From Anaerolineales bacterium (GTDB lineage: Bacteria > Chloroflexota > Anaerolineae > Anaerolineales > E44-bin32), in the NCBI GenBank assembly GCA_030668545.1, contig DAOUTT010000136.1, positions 1-6,388 on the forward strand: a DNA stretch of 6,388 nt. The letters are read 5' to 3'. Each line of letters opens with the position of its first letter. Position 1 is the stretch's first letter. Shown here piece after piece: positions 1 to 5,588 of the stretch. The position numbers were made by a program, and so were the translations under genes. The notes below the pieces were generated by a model. The model made no database searches. It was not told where the DNA came from and saw nothing but the letters and a program-made list of their open reading frames with translations.

Positions 1-320
1 GGGTTGAGCGAGGTCATCGGGTCCTGGAAAATCATGGCAATTTCACCACCCCTGACCTTGCGCATTTCATCTATCGAGATTTGGATTAAATCTCGATCGC
101 GAAAAAAAACCTCGCCATCCACGATCTCACCTGGAGGCATTGGGATAAGTCGCATGAGAGATAAGGCGTGGACACTCTTTCCACAACCACTCTCACCTAC
201 GACTCCAATCGTCTCCCCCTCCTTGAGGTCATAGGAGATCCCGTTCACGGCACGGACGGTGCCATCGTCGGTGTGAAAATGGGTGGTCAGGTTATCGATT
301 CGAAGAAGGGTTTCCGACAA
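1..320 (-). CDS. Oligopeptide/dipeptide ABC transporter ATP-binding protein, N-terminal part (OppD/DppD type)
   Basis: This is a cytoplasmic ATPase subunit that would power uptake of peptides (or nickel or other family-5 substrates) through an Opp/Dpp-type importer. Only the first 106 residues are in the window; the family is usually about 320-350 residues, so the rest lies beyond base 1. The Walker A motif GESGCGKS is at residues 42-49. The Q-loop and the segment typical of this family, FQDPMTSLN, are at residues 98-106 at the very edge. The stretch ALSLMRLIP at 52-60 also fits OppD/DppD. The start is TTG at 320-318: an in-frame TAA at 335-333 lies just upstream, no ATG or GTG lies between them, and a good AAGGAG site (334-329) sits 8 bases before the TTG. 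Signature motif, Walker B and the C-terminal oligopeptide domain are not visible. Substrate cannot be told from this part. Confidence 0.93.
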   Translation of the reverse strand, partial: MSETLLRIDNLTTHFHTDDGTVRAVNGISYDLKEGETIGVVGESGCGKSVHALSLMRLIPMPPGEIVDGEVFFRDRDLIQISIDEMRKVRGGEIAMIFQDPMTSLN

Positions 321-328
321 GTTATCTA

Positions 329-334
329 CTCCTT
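329..334 (-). promoter_or_regulatory. Shine-Dalgarno site that fixes the TTG start of the ABC ATPase
   Basis: AAGGAG on the minus strand lies 8 bases before TTG at 320-318. The in-frame stop at 335-333 overlaps this site, so no upstream start is possible. Confidence 0.8.
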
Positions 335-390
335 AGATGGGATGAATAAGACCACACGCGGGGGCTTTCTTGCGCGTAATAGTTTGAGTT

Positions 391-405
391 AGGTATACAA
401 TACCT
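391..405. repeat. 15-base inverted repeat in the ATPase leader, possible operator
   Basis: AGGTAT, a 3-base centre ACA, then ATACCT form a perfect 6-bp inverted repeat. It lies about 70 bases upstream of the TTG start and downstream of the predicted promoter. The size and symmetry suit a dimeric repressor or a weak hairpin. No T-run long enough for a terminator follows on the minus strand. Function is not known. Confidence 0.4.
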
Positions 406-517
406 GTTTGTTTGAGGTTCGGATTGCCATTGAAACGAGATTTCGGCGTTACCTCGTCTGCATTTATCTGCAACTGGTTCCCTCATACGAATATTGATGA
501 GCAATGTAGAGTTTCTG

Positions 518-546
518 ATTATACACTAAATAAATTGGATGAAGGT
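518..546 (-). promoter_or_regulatory. Possible promoter for the ABC ATPase unit
   Basis: The minus strand carries a perfect TATAAT at 523-518. A hexamer 17 bases upstream (546-541) reads ACCTTC, a poor -35 match, and neighbouring spacings are no better. The predicted transcript would begin near 511 and have a leader of about 190 bases. The -10 is strong but the call rests on it alone. Confidence 0.4.
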
Positions 547-651
547 GTTTTATTCTTGCTTTTCAATTCACGTCCGTCCTAGGTAATGATGACGACTTAG
601 AAACCATTCACAGCCATTGATAAAGCCCGGTTCGTCTTCTCTGATTTGCCT

Positions 652-1098
652 CTAACCAATTACACCTAACATTCCTGATTCAAGCAAGAACATGTCACTT
701 ACCCTAGATTGAACCATGCAAGGAGATAAATGCGGTGGATTCCAGCAATAGCTGTCCCTTGAAGGTAAGAATATCATCGGCTTATCAGCGATAAGGTAAG
801 ATATCAACTCGAGCCCGCGTGAAAGCACCCAATGAAGGACCACGCTCAACACCATAGTCTTCGTCAATTTAACTGGGGTAGGTGACGTGCTCATAAGAAT
901 TTGGGAGCGAGCCCACAACGGGAGATCTTGATCATTGCTCCAGTCTTTCAGGTAGCGCGTGATAATAATATCCGCTGGGTCATACGTGGGGATGTTACGG
1001 CTATTTGTAGGTTGAAGATATTCCGCTAACCTGCTTGTCAGATCCGCCTCGATGATTCTCCCCACTGGATCTGAACCATACTGATCACGTCGTCTCAT
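652..1098 (-). CDS. Small protein of unknown function, possible partner of the ECF sigma factor
   Basis: I do not recognise this 148-residue protein. Its ATG lies inside the end of the sigma-factor gene, overlapping by 14 bases in another frame, so the two are probably co-transcribed and co-translated. In this position many ECF sigma genes are followed by their anti-sigma factor. The N-terminal 75 residues are polar and would be cytoplasmic. They include DPADIIITRYLKDW (40-53) and LPLWARSQIL (59-68), loosely like the short helices of anti-sigma domains. No HXXXCXXC zinc motif is present. Residues about 82-104 form a hydrophobic stretch broken by Arg94 and Glu97, so it may be an amphipathic or imperfect membrane helix. 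The last 30 residues look unlike a natural tail, and a frameshift near 750 is possible. No strong ribosome site precedes the ATG. Confidence 0.5.
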   Translation of the reverse strand: MRRRDQYGSDPVGRIIEADLTSRLAEYLQPTNSRNIPTYDPADIIITRYLKDWSNDQDLPLWARSQILMSTSPTPVKLTKTMVLSVVLHWVLSRGLELISYLIADKPMIFLPSRDSYCWNPPHLSPCMVQSRVSDMFLLESGMLGVIG

Positions 1099-1684
1099 AA
1101 AATACCGTCCGCAATACTTCCTTGTGGATACCGAGCTGTTTCTTTAAGACTCTTCTGGCGTAATGTAAGCGCGATTTAACTGTTCCGACCGGGATCTCCA
1201 GGATCTCTGCTATCTCTTTTAATGAAAGATCGTTGATGTAATATAGAACCACAACCATACGCTGCTGGACAGGTAGGGCGAGGATCGCCTGCCGAACCCA
1301 ACGCCAACTTTCGTCCCGCTCGGCTAAATTGTGCGGGGAGGCAGGACGGCGCTCGGTGATAATGCGCTCCGCCATGTCATTGATATAACGCATCCAGCGG
1401 CTTTTTCGTTTAATCCACGTGTACGAGAGGTTGACCGTCATTCGATACAGCCAGGGTTGCAGCGGCCGCGAGGGATCGATGCGCTCCGCGAAACGGTGAA
1501 GGCGCAGAAAAACCTCTTGAAGCAGGTCAGCGGCCATATCAGGGTCACAGGTAATCGCAAGCGCAGTTCGATAGACGAGATGGCGGTGGCGGTCATACAT
1601 ATCGCCCAGAGCGTCGAGTTCCCCAGCCTGTAGCTCGAGGATCAAATCCCGGTCGAGTTTATCTTCCACGAGGTTTTTACCCAT
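1085..1684 (-). CDS. ECF-type RNA polymerase sigma factor (sigma-70 family, RpoE-like)
   Basis: This 199-residue protein would bind core RNA polymerase and direct it to a small set of promoters, normally in response to an envelope or stress signal. Region 2 covers about residues 27-95: DLLQEVFLRLHRF (53-65) contacts core, and PLQPWLYRMTVNL (74-86) recognises and melts the -10. A basic linker follows (IKRKSRWMRY). Region 4 covers about 126-184: LPVQQRMVVVLYY at 137-149, then the helix-turn-helix LSLKEIAEILEIPVGTVKSR (153-172), which reads the -35. Region 3 is absent, as expected for ECF factors. ATG at 1684 is the only in-frame ATG after the TGA at 1705-1703. Its AGGAG (1690-1686) is only one base away, unusually close; GTG at 1669 is the alternative. 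No long C-terminal sensory extension is seen, so control probably depends on a partner protein. Confidence 0.93.
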   Translation of the reverse strand: MGKNLVEDKLDRDLILELQAGELDALGDMYDRHRHLVYRTALAITCDPDMAADLLQEVFLRLHRFAERIDPSRPLQPWLYRMTVNLSYTWIKRKSRWMRYINDMAERIITERRPASPHNLAERDESWRWVRQAILALPVQQRMVVVLYYINDLSLKEIAEILEIPVGTVKSRLHYARRVLKKQLGIHKEVLRTVFYETT

Positions 1685-1717
1685 TCTCCTGAATATATAC
1701 TCTCAATAGTGACAGAA

Positions 1718-1742
1718 GGTTCAACTTGGTTCATCAGGGTTC
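1718..1742 (-). repeat. Three GAACC direct repeats at 10-bp spacing upstream of the sigma gene
   Basis: On the minus strand GAACC occurs at 1742-1738, 1732-1728 and 1722-1718, exactly one helical turn apart. They fill the 74-base gap between the peptide-binding lipoprotein stop and the sigma ATG. GAAC is also the core of many ECF-type -35 elements, so one copy could be an autoregulated promoter element. Alternatively the array could be a regulator binding site on one face of the DNA. No convincing -10 is at standard spacing, although TATATA lies 18 bases below the last repeat. Confidence 0.45.
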
Positions 1743-1758
1743 TATAGTGCCCGAGTTC

Positions 1759-3732
1759 TCATGGACACCCTGCTCCCGAATCGAAATGCTCCAATCCAAA
1801 TAATACACTAAAAGAAAGGGAATCAACCTCGATTCCACAAATATCATTGTTGTAGGCCACAAAACGCGGAGCCTGGTAGAGCGGAATGCCTGGCAGGGCT
1901 TGGACGAAGATTTCCTGCGTGTCCAGCAGCGCCTGCGAATAACCCTCGACATCTACTCGCCCTAGAAGAACCCTCTCGCAAGACTGGTTATAGGCAAAAT
2001 CATTAAAACCGGTCGCATTGACGCCAAACGGGCTTTTCTCTGTTGGAAGTTCTCGCTCAGCAAACATCTCGCACAATGGTGTAATCCACTCCGGCCAGGG
2101 CCAGAGGACAGCGTCGAATCCCCTCCCGAATACCGGGCCATCAGGATATGGCGCTGTCAAGGACGAGAAATCTACGATCTCCACCTGCACTTCGATGCCG
2201 CAAGCTGCCAGGTCCGCTTGAAGTCTCGATGCGGTCTGGTCATTCAGGGCGCCCTCAGCCATCAACAATGTGAATGAGAAATCCGTTCCGAAAGCTACTC
2301 CGGGAACGCCATAGGCGACCCTGGGAAGCGCCTCATCATCCGCTTCTTTCCAACCCACCTCGGAGAGCAATGCCCTGCCCGCATCCGGATCGTAGATAGG
2401 CAAACCCGGGCTATCCAGATGAATGGGATTGCCTGGTGCAAGATAACTGTCAGGAGTAGCCCCAAATCCCAGGAGTATCTCCGTGAACAGCGCCTGGCGA
2501 TCAATGCAATGCGCAAGCGCCTGCCGAGTGCGGGGCTCTTCGAAGAACGCTTCCCCTTGACGACCAACGGGGGCAGTATTGAGGTCCAGCCGCGTGATTT
2601 CAGATCCGGGAGCCCAGTCGATCTTAAATCTCCCTTCCTCGGCATACTGTTTTAATGTGGCCGCTGCCGAAACATCCAGGAGCGATTCGTCCACCACGTC
2701 GCACTCACCGGTCAGCAGTTGCTGGATCGCCGCTGTACTATCACTTTGAAGAAAACGAAACAGCAAACGATCGAAGCTTGGCAGCCCCTCAGCAGCGCGG
2801 AAGTAGTTCGGATTCTTTACCAGGAGGAGCTGCTCTCCAAATTGCCACTCCTCTATTTGATAAGGTCCCCATCCGATTGGTTTCCTCGTGGCAAGTTCGG
2901 CATTCTGGAGGTCCTCCGGCGCAATGTCCCCCAGCAGATGCTGCGGAAGGGGTTTCCAGAAAAGCGTCGCATACTCGGGATCGAAATATCCGGGGATACC
3001 TGTCCAGCGAATTGTCGTTTCATCAATGGCTTCATACGCCGCGGTCCGGTCAACGAGGTATTTCGTCGTTGGGATGGTCAGATCGCGATCGAGATCGAAG
3101 GAGAAGAGCGAGTCGGAAGCTGTGAGCGGTGTTCCATCGGACCAGGTTAAATCAGGCAGAAGCTGAAATTCTACGATCAACTGTTCCATCTGTACTTCGC
3201 CGCCCTGATAAGTGGCGATGCATTCGGTCCCTGCGCACCCAACCGGCAAATAGGGATTACCAAGGCGAAGGTTCGCGGGCTGCAAGGTTTCAGGGTTGAG
3301 ATAAACCTCATACTCCGCGAGCGTGACTTCTTCCAGCCGTGCCCCTCCAGCTTCAAAGCTGGGAAGTTCACCTAGAATCACTGGAAATGCTTGGTAATCC
3401 AGGATATCAATCGGTCCGTCGTAGAGCGCCTCAAGCACAGCCCGCGCCTCTCCGCCGGTCTCTCCGTAAAGATAGGCATCGCCGTAAATAAACAGAGATT
3501 CGGGTTCACGATTAAGGCAAACGACAAGCGTCTTCGGCGGTGGTGGCAGAGGAGTGGGATCAATCGTCGTCGACGTTTCAGCCGCGGTCGACGCTGCCGG
3601 TAAAGGGATGTCGACGGATGCAGGTGCACGACAACCTGCAATCAAACCTCCCACGGCGAATACAAAACCCCAGAGAAGGAACCGCCGTTCCCATAAACTC
3701 ACTTTTCCCAAGCTCTCCCCCAATGCTCTCAT
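1759..3732 (-). CDS. Extracellular peptide-binding lipoprotein of an ABC transporter (solute-binding family 5)
   Basis: This 657-residue protein should be anchored outside the cell membrane, where it captures peptides or related solutes and hands them to an Opp/Dpp-type permease. The signal peptide spans residues 1-33, with RR at 16-17 before a hydrophobic core (about 18-33) and a lipobox IAGC; Cys34 would be lipidated. A Pro/Ser/Thr/Ala-rich tether covers 35-67. The family-5 hallmark WSDGTPLTASDSLFSF is at 197-212. GWGPYQIEEW, NPNYFR and the QALAHCIDRQALF region follow in the usual order. Length is somewhat above the typical 500-600, partly from an extra segment near 120-185 that carries C166 and C171, a possible disulphide. 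The start is well supported by AGGAGG (3745-3740) seven bases before the ATG. The ATG overlaps the trmD stop as ATGA. The ligand cannot be deduced. Confidence 0.93.
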   Translation of the reverse strand: MRALGESLGKVSLWERRFLLWGFVFAVGGLIAGCRAPASVDIPLPAASTAAETSTTIDPTPLPPPPKTLVVCLNREPESLFIYGDAYLYGETGGEARAVLEALYDGPIDILDYQAFPVILGELPSFEAGGARLEEVTLAEYEVYLNPETLQPANLRLGNPYLPVGCAGTECIATYQGGEVQMEQLIVEFQLLPDLTWSDGTPLTASDSLFSFDLDRDLTIPTTKYLVDRTAAYEAIDETTIRWTGIPGYFDPEYATLFWKPLPQHLLGDIAPEDLQNAELATRKPIGWGPYQIEEWQFGEQLLLVKNPNYFRAAEGLPSFDRLLFRFLQSDSTAAIQQLLTGECDVVDESLLDVSAAATLKQYAEEGRFKIDWAPGSEITRLDLNTAPVGRQGEAFFEEPRTRQALAHCIDRQALFTEILLGFGATPDSYLAPGNPIHLDSPGLPIYDPDAGRALLSEVGWKEADDEALPRVAYGVPGVAFGTDFSFTLLMAEGALNDQTASRLQADLAACGIEVQVEIVDFSSLTAPYPDGPVFGRGFDAVLWPWPEWITPLCEMFAERELPTEKSPFGVNATGFNDFAYNQSCERVLLGRVDVEGYSQALLDTQEIFVQALPGIPLYQAPRFVAYNNDICGIEVDSLSFSVLFGLEHFDSGAGCP

Positions 3733-4478
3733 TTCGAGTCCTCCTCTTCGGCTTGCATTAATTCTTCCAGTATTCCTCTCTCTTCATCCGTCAACCGGGC
3801 TTGGTCAAGAAGCTCTGGACGCCTTAGCAAGGTTCGGCGCAGAGATTGCTCAACGCGCCAACCGGCAATGCGTGCGTGGTCGCCGGAAAGCAGAACTTCA
3901 GGCACTTCCCAACAGCGGAAAACCGACGGTCGAGTGTAGTGTGGATGCTCAAGCAGACCGTTGGTATGAGAATCCTTTTCCGTCGCCTCAGAATCCCCCA
4001 GAACGCCGGGGAGCAAGCGGCTTACCGAGTCTATTAAGACCATTGCCGGTAATTCACCGCCAGACAGAACATAGTCTCCGATGGAAATTTCATCGGTCGC
4101 TAAATGCTCGCGGATGCGTTCATCGACGCCTTCATAACGACCGCAGATAAGCGCAATACGCTCACTCCCAGCAAGCTCCCGCGCAATCGCCTGATCGAAA
4201 ACACGGCCTTGAGGGGTGAGCAGGATCACAGGGACATCCCCTTGTGAATCCTCGAGAATAGATTCAACGGCCGCGAAAATCGGCTCAGGCTTCATCACCA
4301 TACCGCCACCACCGCCGTATGGCTCGTCGTCGGTCGTCCTGTGGCGATCGGTTGTGTAGTCACGAAGATGGTGAAGATGTACTTCAATCCGGCTTGATTC
4401 CTGTGCTTTGCCCAGGATCCCGGTTTGTAGATAAACTTCCATCACTTCTGGGAACAATGTGACCACATCGAAGCGCAT
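3729..4478 (-). CDS. trmD: tRNA (guanine37-N1)-methyltransferase TrmD
   Basis: TrmD methylates N1 of G37, next to the anticodon, using S-adenosylmethionine; this prevents +1 frameshifting by tRNAs that read CUN, CCN and CGG codons and is normally essential. The 249-residue protein has the full SPOUT fold. The N-terminus MRFDVVTLFPEV and the loop YGGGGGMVMKPEPIF (54-68) are typical. The knot includes LICGRYEGVDERI (110-122, with R114 and E116) and SIGDYVLSGGELPA (132-145). R154 and the catalytic D169 fall at the same numbers as in the well-studied enzymes. The C-terminal domain contains HPHYTRP. The start is ATG at 4478, with AAGG ten bases upstream. The usual ribosomal neighbours (rpsP, rimM, rplS) are not seen; instead a peptide-binding lipoprotein follows with an ATGA overlap. 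Confidence 0.97.
   Translation of the reverse strand: MRFDVVTLFPEVMEVYLQTGILGKAQESSRIEVHLHHLRDYTTDRHRTTDDEPYGGGGGMVMKPEPIFAAVESILEDSQGDVPVILLTPQGRVFDQAIARELAGSERIALICGRYEGVDERIREHLATDEISIGDYVLSGGELPAMVLIDSVSRLLPGVLGDSEATEKDSHTNGLLEHPHYTRPSVFRCWEVPEVLLSGDHARIAGWRVEQSLRRTLLRRPELLDQARLTDEERGILEELMQAEEEDSK
3740..3745 (-). promoter_or_regulatory. Strong Shine-Dalgarno site inside the end of trmD for the binding lipoprotein
   Basis: AGGAGG on the minus strand lies seven bases before the ATG at 3732. It sits within the last codons of trmD (the Glu-Glu-Asp stretch), so it supports independent or coupled re-initiation at the ATGA junction. Confidence 0.8.
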
Positions 4479-4580
4479 ATGAATTGAGCCTTATTGCAGC
4501 TTAGGACCTACCCGTCTATTTGGAACTGCGCAGTGTTTACCCTTGAAATAGAATTCGGTCTGCTTTCTGCGTCTACGCTG

Positions 4581-4609
4581 ATTATAATCACTTCCACGAA
4601 GACTTCCAA
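4581..4609 (-). promoter_or_regulatory. Sigma-70-like promoter for trmD and the downstream lipoprotein
   Basis: On the minus strand TTGGAA (4609-4604) and a perfect TATAAT (4586-4581) are separated by exactly 17 bases. Transcription would start near 4574, leaving a leader of about 95 bases before the trmD ATG. The promoter lies on the trmD side of the palindrome cluster, so the trmD unit does not need read-through from the Nudix gene. Confidence 0.6.
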
Positions 4610-4700
4610 AAACGTTCTCAATCAAAGTAGTGCTGACGAATCGCTTTTTTTATGCCCCCCTATTATCCCCCCACCAGGGTGCACTGCAGTTGCCACTACT

Positions 4701-4743
4701 TGTCATTTCGAGCGAGCCGTGAAACGGCGACCGAGAAATCCCG
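4701..4743. repeat. Interspersed palindromic element, left half only (TCATTTCGAGCG type)
   Basis: The element begins TGTCATTTCGAGCG. It has an inner stem, GCCGT (4716-4720) pairing with ACGGC (4724-4728), inside an outer ATTTC/GAAAT pair (4705-4709 and 4735-4739). From memory, similar elements in many bacterial genomes are followed by a mirror half ending in GAAATGACA. That half is absent here, so this copy looks truncated. Confidence 0.55.
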
Positions 4744-4776
4744 ATGATGTTGCTGCTGGGAGGCTCCCCCTCTTAA

Positions 4777-4860
4777 TGTCATTGCGAGCGAAGCGAAGCA
4801 ATCTCATTCTTTCTCGCGCACAGATTGCCACGTCGCCCTGATGGGCTCCTCGCAATGACA
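4777..4860. repeat. Complete 84-bp interspersed element with 12-bp terminal inverted repeats
   Basis: TGTCATTGCGAG (4777-4788) is perfectly inverted as CTCGCAATGACA (4849-4860). An inner pair, GCAATCT (4798-4804) and AGATTGC (4822-4828), makes a second stem. The element encodes nothing and resembles the non-autonomous REP- or MITE-like repeats that I recall from Chloroflexota and other environmental genomes. Such RNA would fold on either strand. Copy number elsewhere cannot be seen from here. Confidence 0.7.
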
Positions 4861-4872
4861 AATCGGTGGTAG

Positions 4873-4893
4873 GGGCGAGCCGCCGGCTCGCCC
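4873..4893. repeat. GC-rich perfect hairpin of 21 bases
   Basis: GGGCGAGCCG (4873-4882), a single C, then CGGCTCGCCC (4884-4893) form a perfect inverted repeat flanked by TAG on the left and TTATT on the right. It resembles known interspersed repeats of the type TAGGGGCGA...CGCCCTA. On the plus strand it could act as a weak terminator; on the minus strand, where the genes are, no T-run follows. Confidence 0.6.
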
Positions 4894-4908
4894 TTATTCA
4901 CCCTCGTT

Positions 4909-4936
4909 GTAGAGACGCAGCATGCTGCGTCTCTAC
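4909..4936. repeat. Perfect 28-bp palindrome without a spacer
   Basis: GTAGAGACGCAGCA (4909-4922) is followed at once by its exact reverse complement (4923-4936), centred on GCATGC. From memory, close relatives of this palindrome recur between genes in Cyanobacteria and Chloroflexota. It could be a mobile repeat unit, or an RNA-stabilising hairpin at the end of the Nudix transcript. Confidence 0.7.
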
Positions 4937-5016
4937 GCATGCCTCTGATTGTGAACGTGCTGGAGATTGAGAATCTTCGTCGCTGCAGGTCTGAATACTC
5001 GAGAGTGACGGGTATA

Positions 5017-5045
5017 TGTCATGCTGAACGAAGTGAAGCATCTCG
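5017..5045. repeat. Interspersed element, left half only (TCATGCTGAACG type)
   Basis: The segment reads TGTCATGCTGAACGAAGTG followed by AAGCATCTCG. GATGCTT/AAGCATC-type complementarity with a missing mirror half is expected for this kind of repeat. No copy of the mirror end (TCAGCATGACA) is in the window. It ends 18 bases from the Nudix stop codon, so the element may have been trimmed by, or inserted next to, that gene end. Confidence 0.5.
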
Positions 5046-5063
5046 TTCTTTGAATAGCAGGGA

Positions 5064-5081
5064 TCAAGCGCAATCGCTTGA
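5064..5081. repeat. Short stem at the 3' end of the Nudix gene
   Basis: TCAAGCG (5064-5070), loop CAAT, CGCTTGA (5075-5081): a 7-bp stem covering the last codons and TGA stop of the Nudix gene. No T-run follows on the minus strand, so it is not a standard terminator. Confidence 0.4.
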
Positions 5082-5588
5082 ATCTACGCGCTCACTTACC
5101 CACCGCGCCAGCACCTGCTCGGTCGCTTGAAACCCCAACGGTGGAAGATCGTCAGCATCGAAAAAAGCGACTGCATCCGCGTCGTCGCCTGCAGCCAACA
5201 CACCGCCCACGATCCGTCCCCGATAGAAAATCACAATACTCGCGCCACGCGGGTGTTCCAGCCCATAAAACACATCCACAAGGTCGATGATTTCCACTTG
5301 CAGCCCGGTCTCCTCCAAACACTCCCGGACGGCGGTGGAGCGTGGATCTTCCTGCCCATCGACGAAGCCGGCAGGGAGCGTCCACTTTCCCTGCATCGGC
5401 ACATTGATGCGCTTCACCAGCAACACCTTCCCATCGCTCTCAACGAGGACACCCGCCGCCACTTTCGGATCCTGAAAGTGAATGTAGTCACATGCAGGAC
5501 AGACCGGGCGGATCGCCCCGAATGCTTCGCGCTCTTCCACTTTAATGCCGCAGTAAGGACAAAAGCGAATGGGGCTAGCGTCTTTCAT
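5064..5588 (-). CDS. Nudix hydrolase with N-terminal zinc ribbon
   Basis: A 174-residue cytoplasmic pyrophosphohydrolase that would cleave a nucleoside diphosphate linked to another group (ADP-ribose, NADH or similar). A four-cysteine zinc ribbon lies at the start: CPYC (10-13) and CPAC (30-33). The Nudix box runs from G74 to L96 and matches the consensus in full: G74, five residues, E80, seven residues, R88-E89, then E92-E93, G95. E92 and E93 would bind the metal. The preceding WTLPAGF (69-75) is typical. The layout resembles the zinc-ribbon subgroup related to NADH pyrophosphatase, but the length is much shorter than NudC (about 260) and the NudC-specific SQPWPFPxS motif is not seen, so substrate is left open. 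ATG at 5588 overlaps the upstream gene stop as ATGA. No ribosome site is visible, which fits translational coupling. Confidence 0.93.
   Translation of the reverse strand: MKDASPIRFCPYCGIKVEEREAFGAIRPVCPACDYIHFQDPKVAAGVLVESDGKVLLVKRINVPMQGKWTLPAGFVDGQEDPRSTAVRECLEETGLQVEIIDLVDVFYGLEHPRGASIVIFYRGRIVGGVLAAGDDADAVAFFDADDLPPLGFQATEQVLARWVSERVDSSDCA

Larger units (their letters stand above)
321..651. other. Non-coding stretch between the small sigma-linked gene and the ABC ATPase
   Basis: These 331 bases hold no convincing gene. Short frames here have no recognisable content. The stretch contains a perfect TATAAT on the minus strand (523-518), a 15-base inverted repeat (391-405) and the ribosome binding site of the ATPase. 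I see no hairpin with a T-run that would serve as an intrinsic terminator for the upstream gene. The long interval, about 190 bases from the predicted transcript start to the TTG, suggests a separate transcription unit with an untranslated leader. Confidence 0.6.
4479..5063. other. Gene-free region with a cluster of palindromic repeat elements
   Basis: These 585 bases separate the Nudix gene from trmD. Open frames across it follow palindromes and show no recognisable protein. From low to high coordinates it holds the trmD leader and promoter (to 4609), then a T-run and C-runs (4645-4675). Next come a half element (4701-4743), a complete inverted-repeat element (4777-4860), a GC-rich hairpin (4873-4893), a perfect palindrome (4909-4936) and another half element (5017-5045). 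Bases 4937-5016 show nothing I can name. Confidence 0.7.

Noticed and set aside
322..504. A 60-codon minus-strand open frame in the ATPase leader
   Set aside because: It lacks a convincing ribosome site and any recognisable sequence, and it lies between the predicted promoter and the ATPase start, where an untranslated leader explains the bases as well.
2655..3150. Overlapping plus-strand frames of 143 and 156 codons inside the binding-lipoprotein gene
   Set aside because: They are antisense shadows of a gene with a complete lipobox and family-5 motif.
3554..4150. A 198-codon plus-strand open frame over the trmD/lipoprotein junction
   Set aside because: It lies antisense to trmD and the lipoprotein signal peptide, both of which have clear residues and starts; the product has no family features.
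4494..4841. A 115-codon plus-strand open frame upstream of trmD
   Set aside because: Its second half is simply translated palindromic repeat sequence and the first half covers the trmD leader and promoter; no ribosome site or family match is apparent.
4873..4936. Intrinsic terminator for the Nudix unit
   Set aside because: The stems are strong but no T-run follows either of them on the minus strand, where the transcript would run.
4701..5045. CRISPR array
   Set aside because: The repeats are of different sequence, unevenly spaced and individually palindromic; there is no constant repeat with similar-sized spacers and no cas gene.
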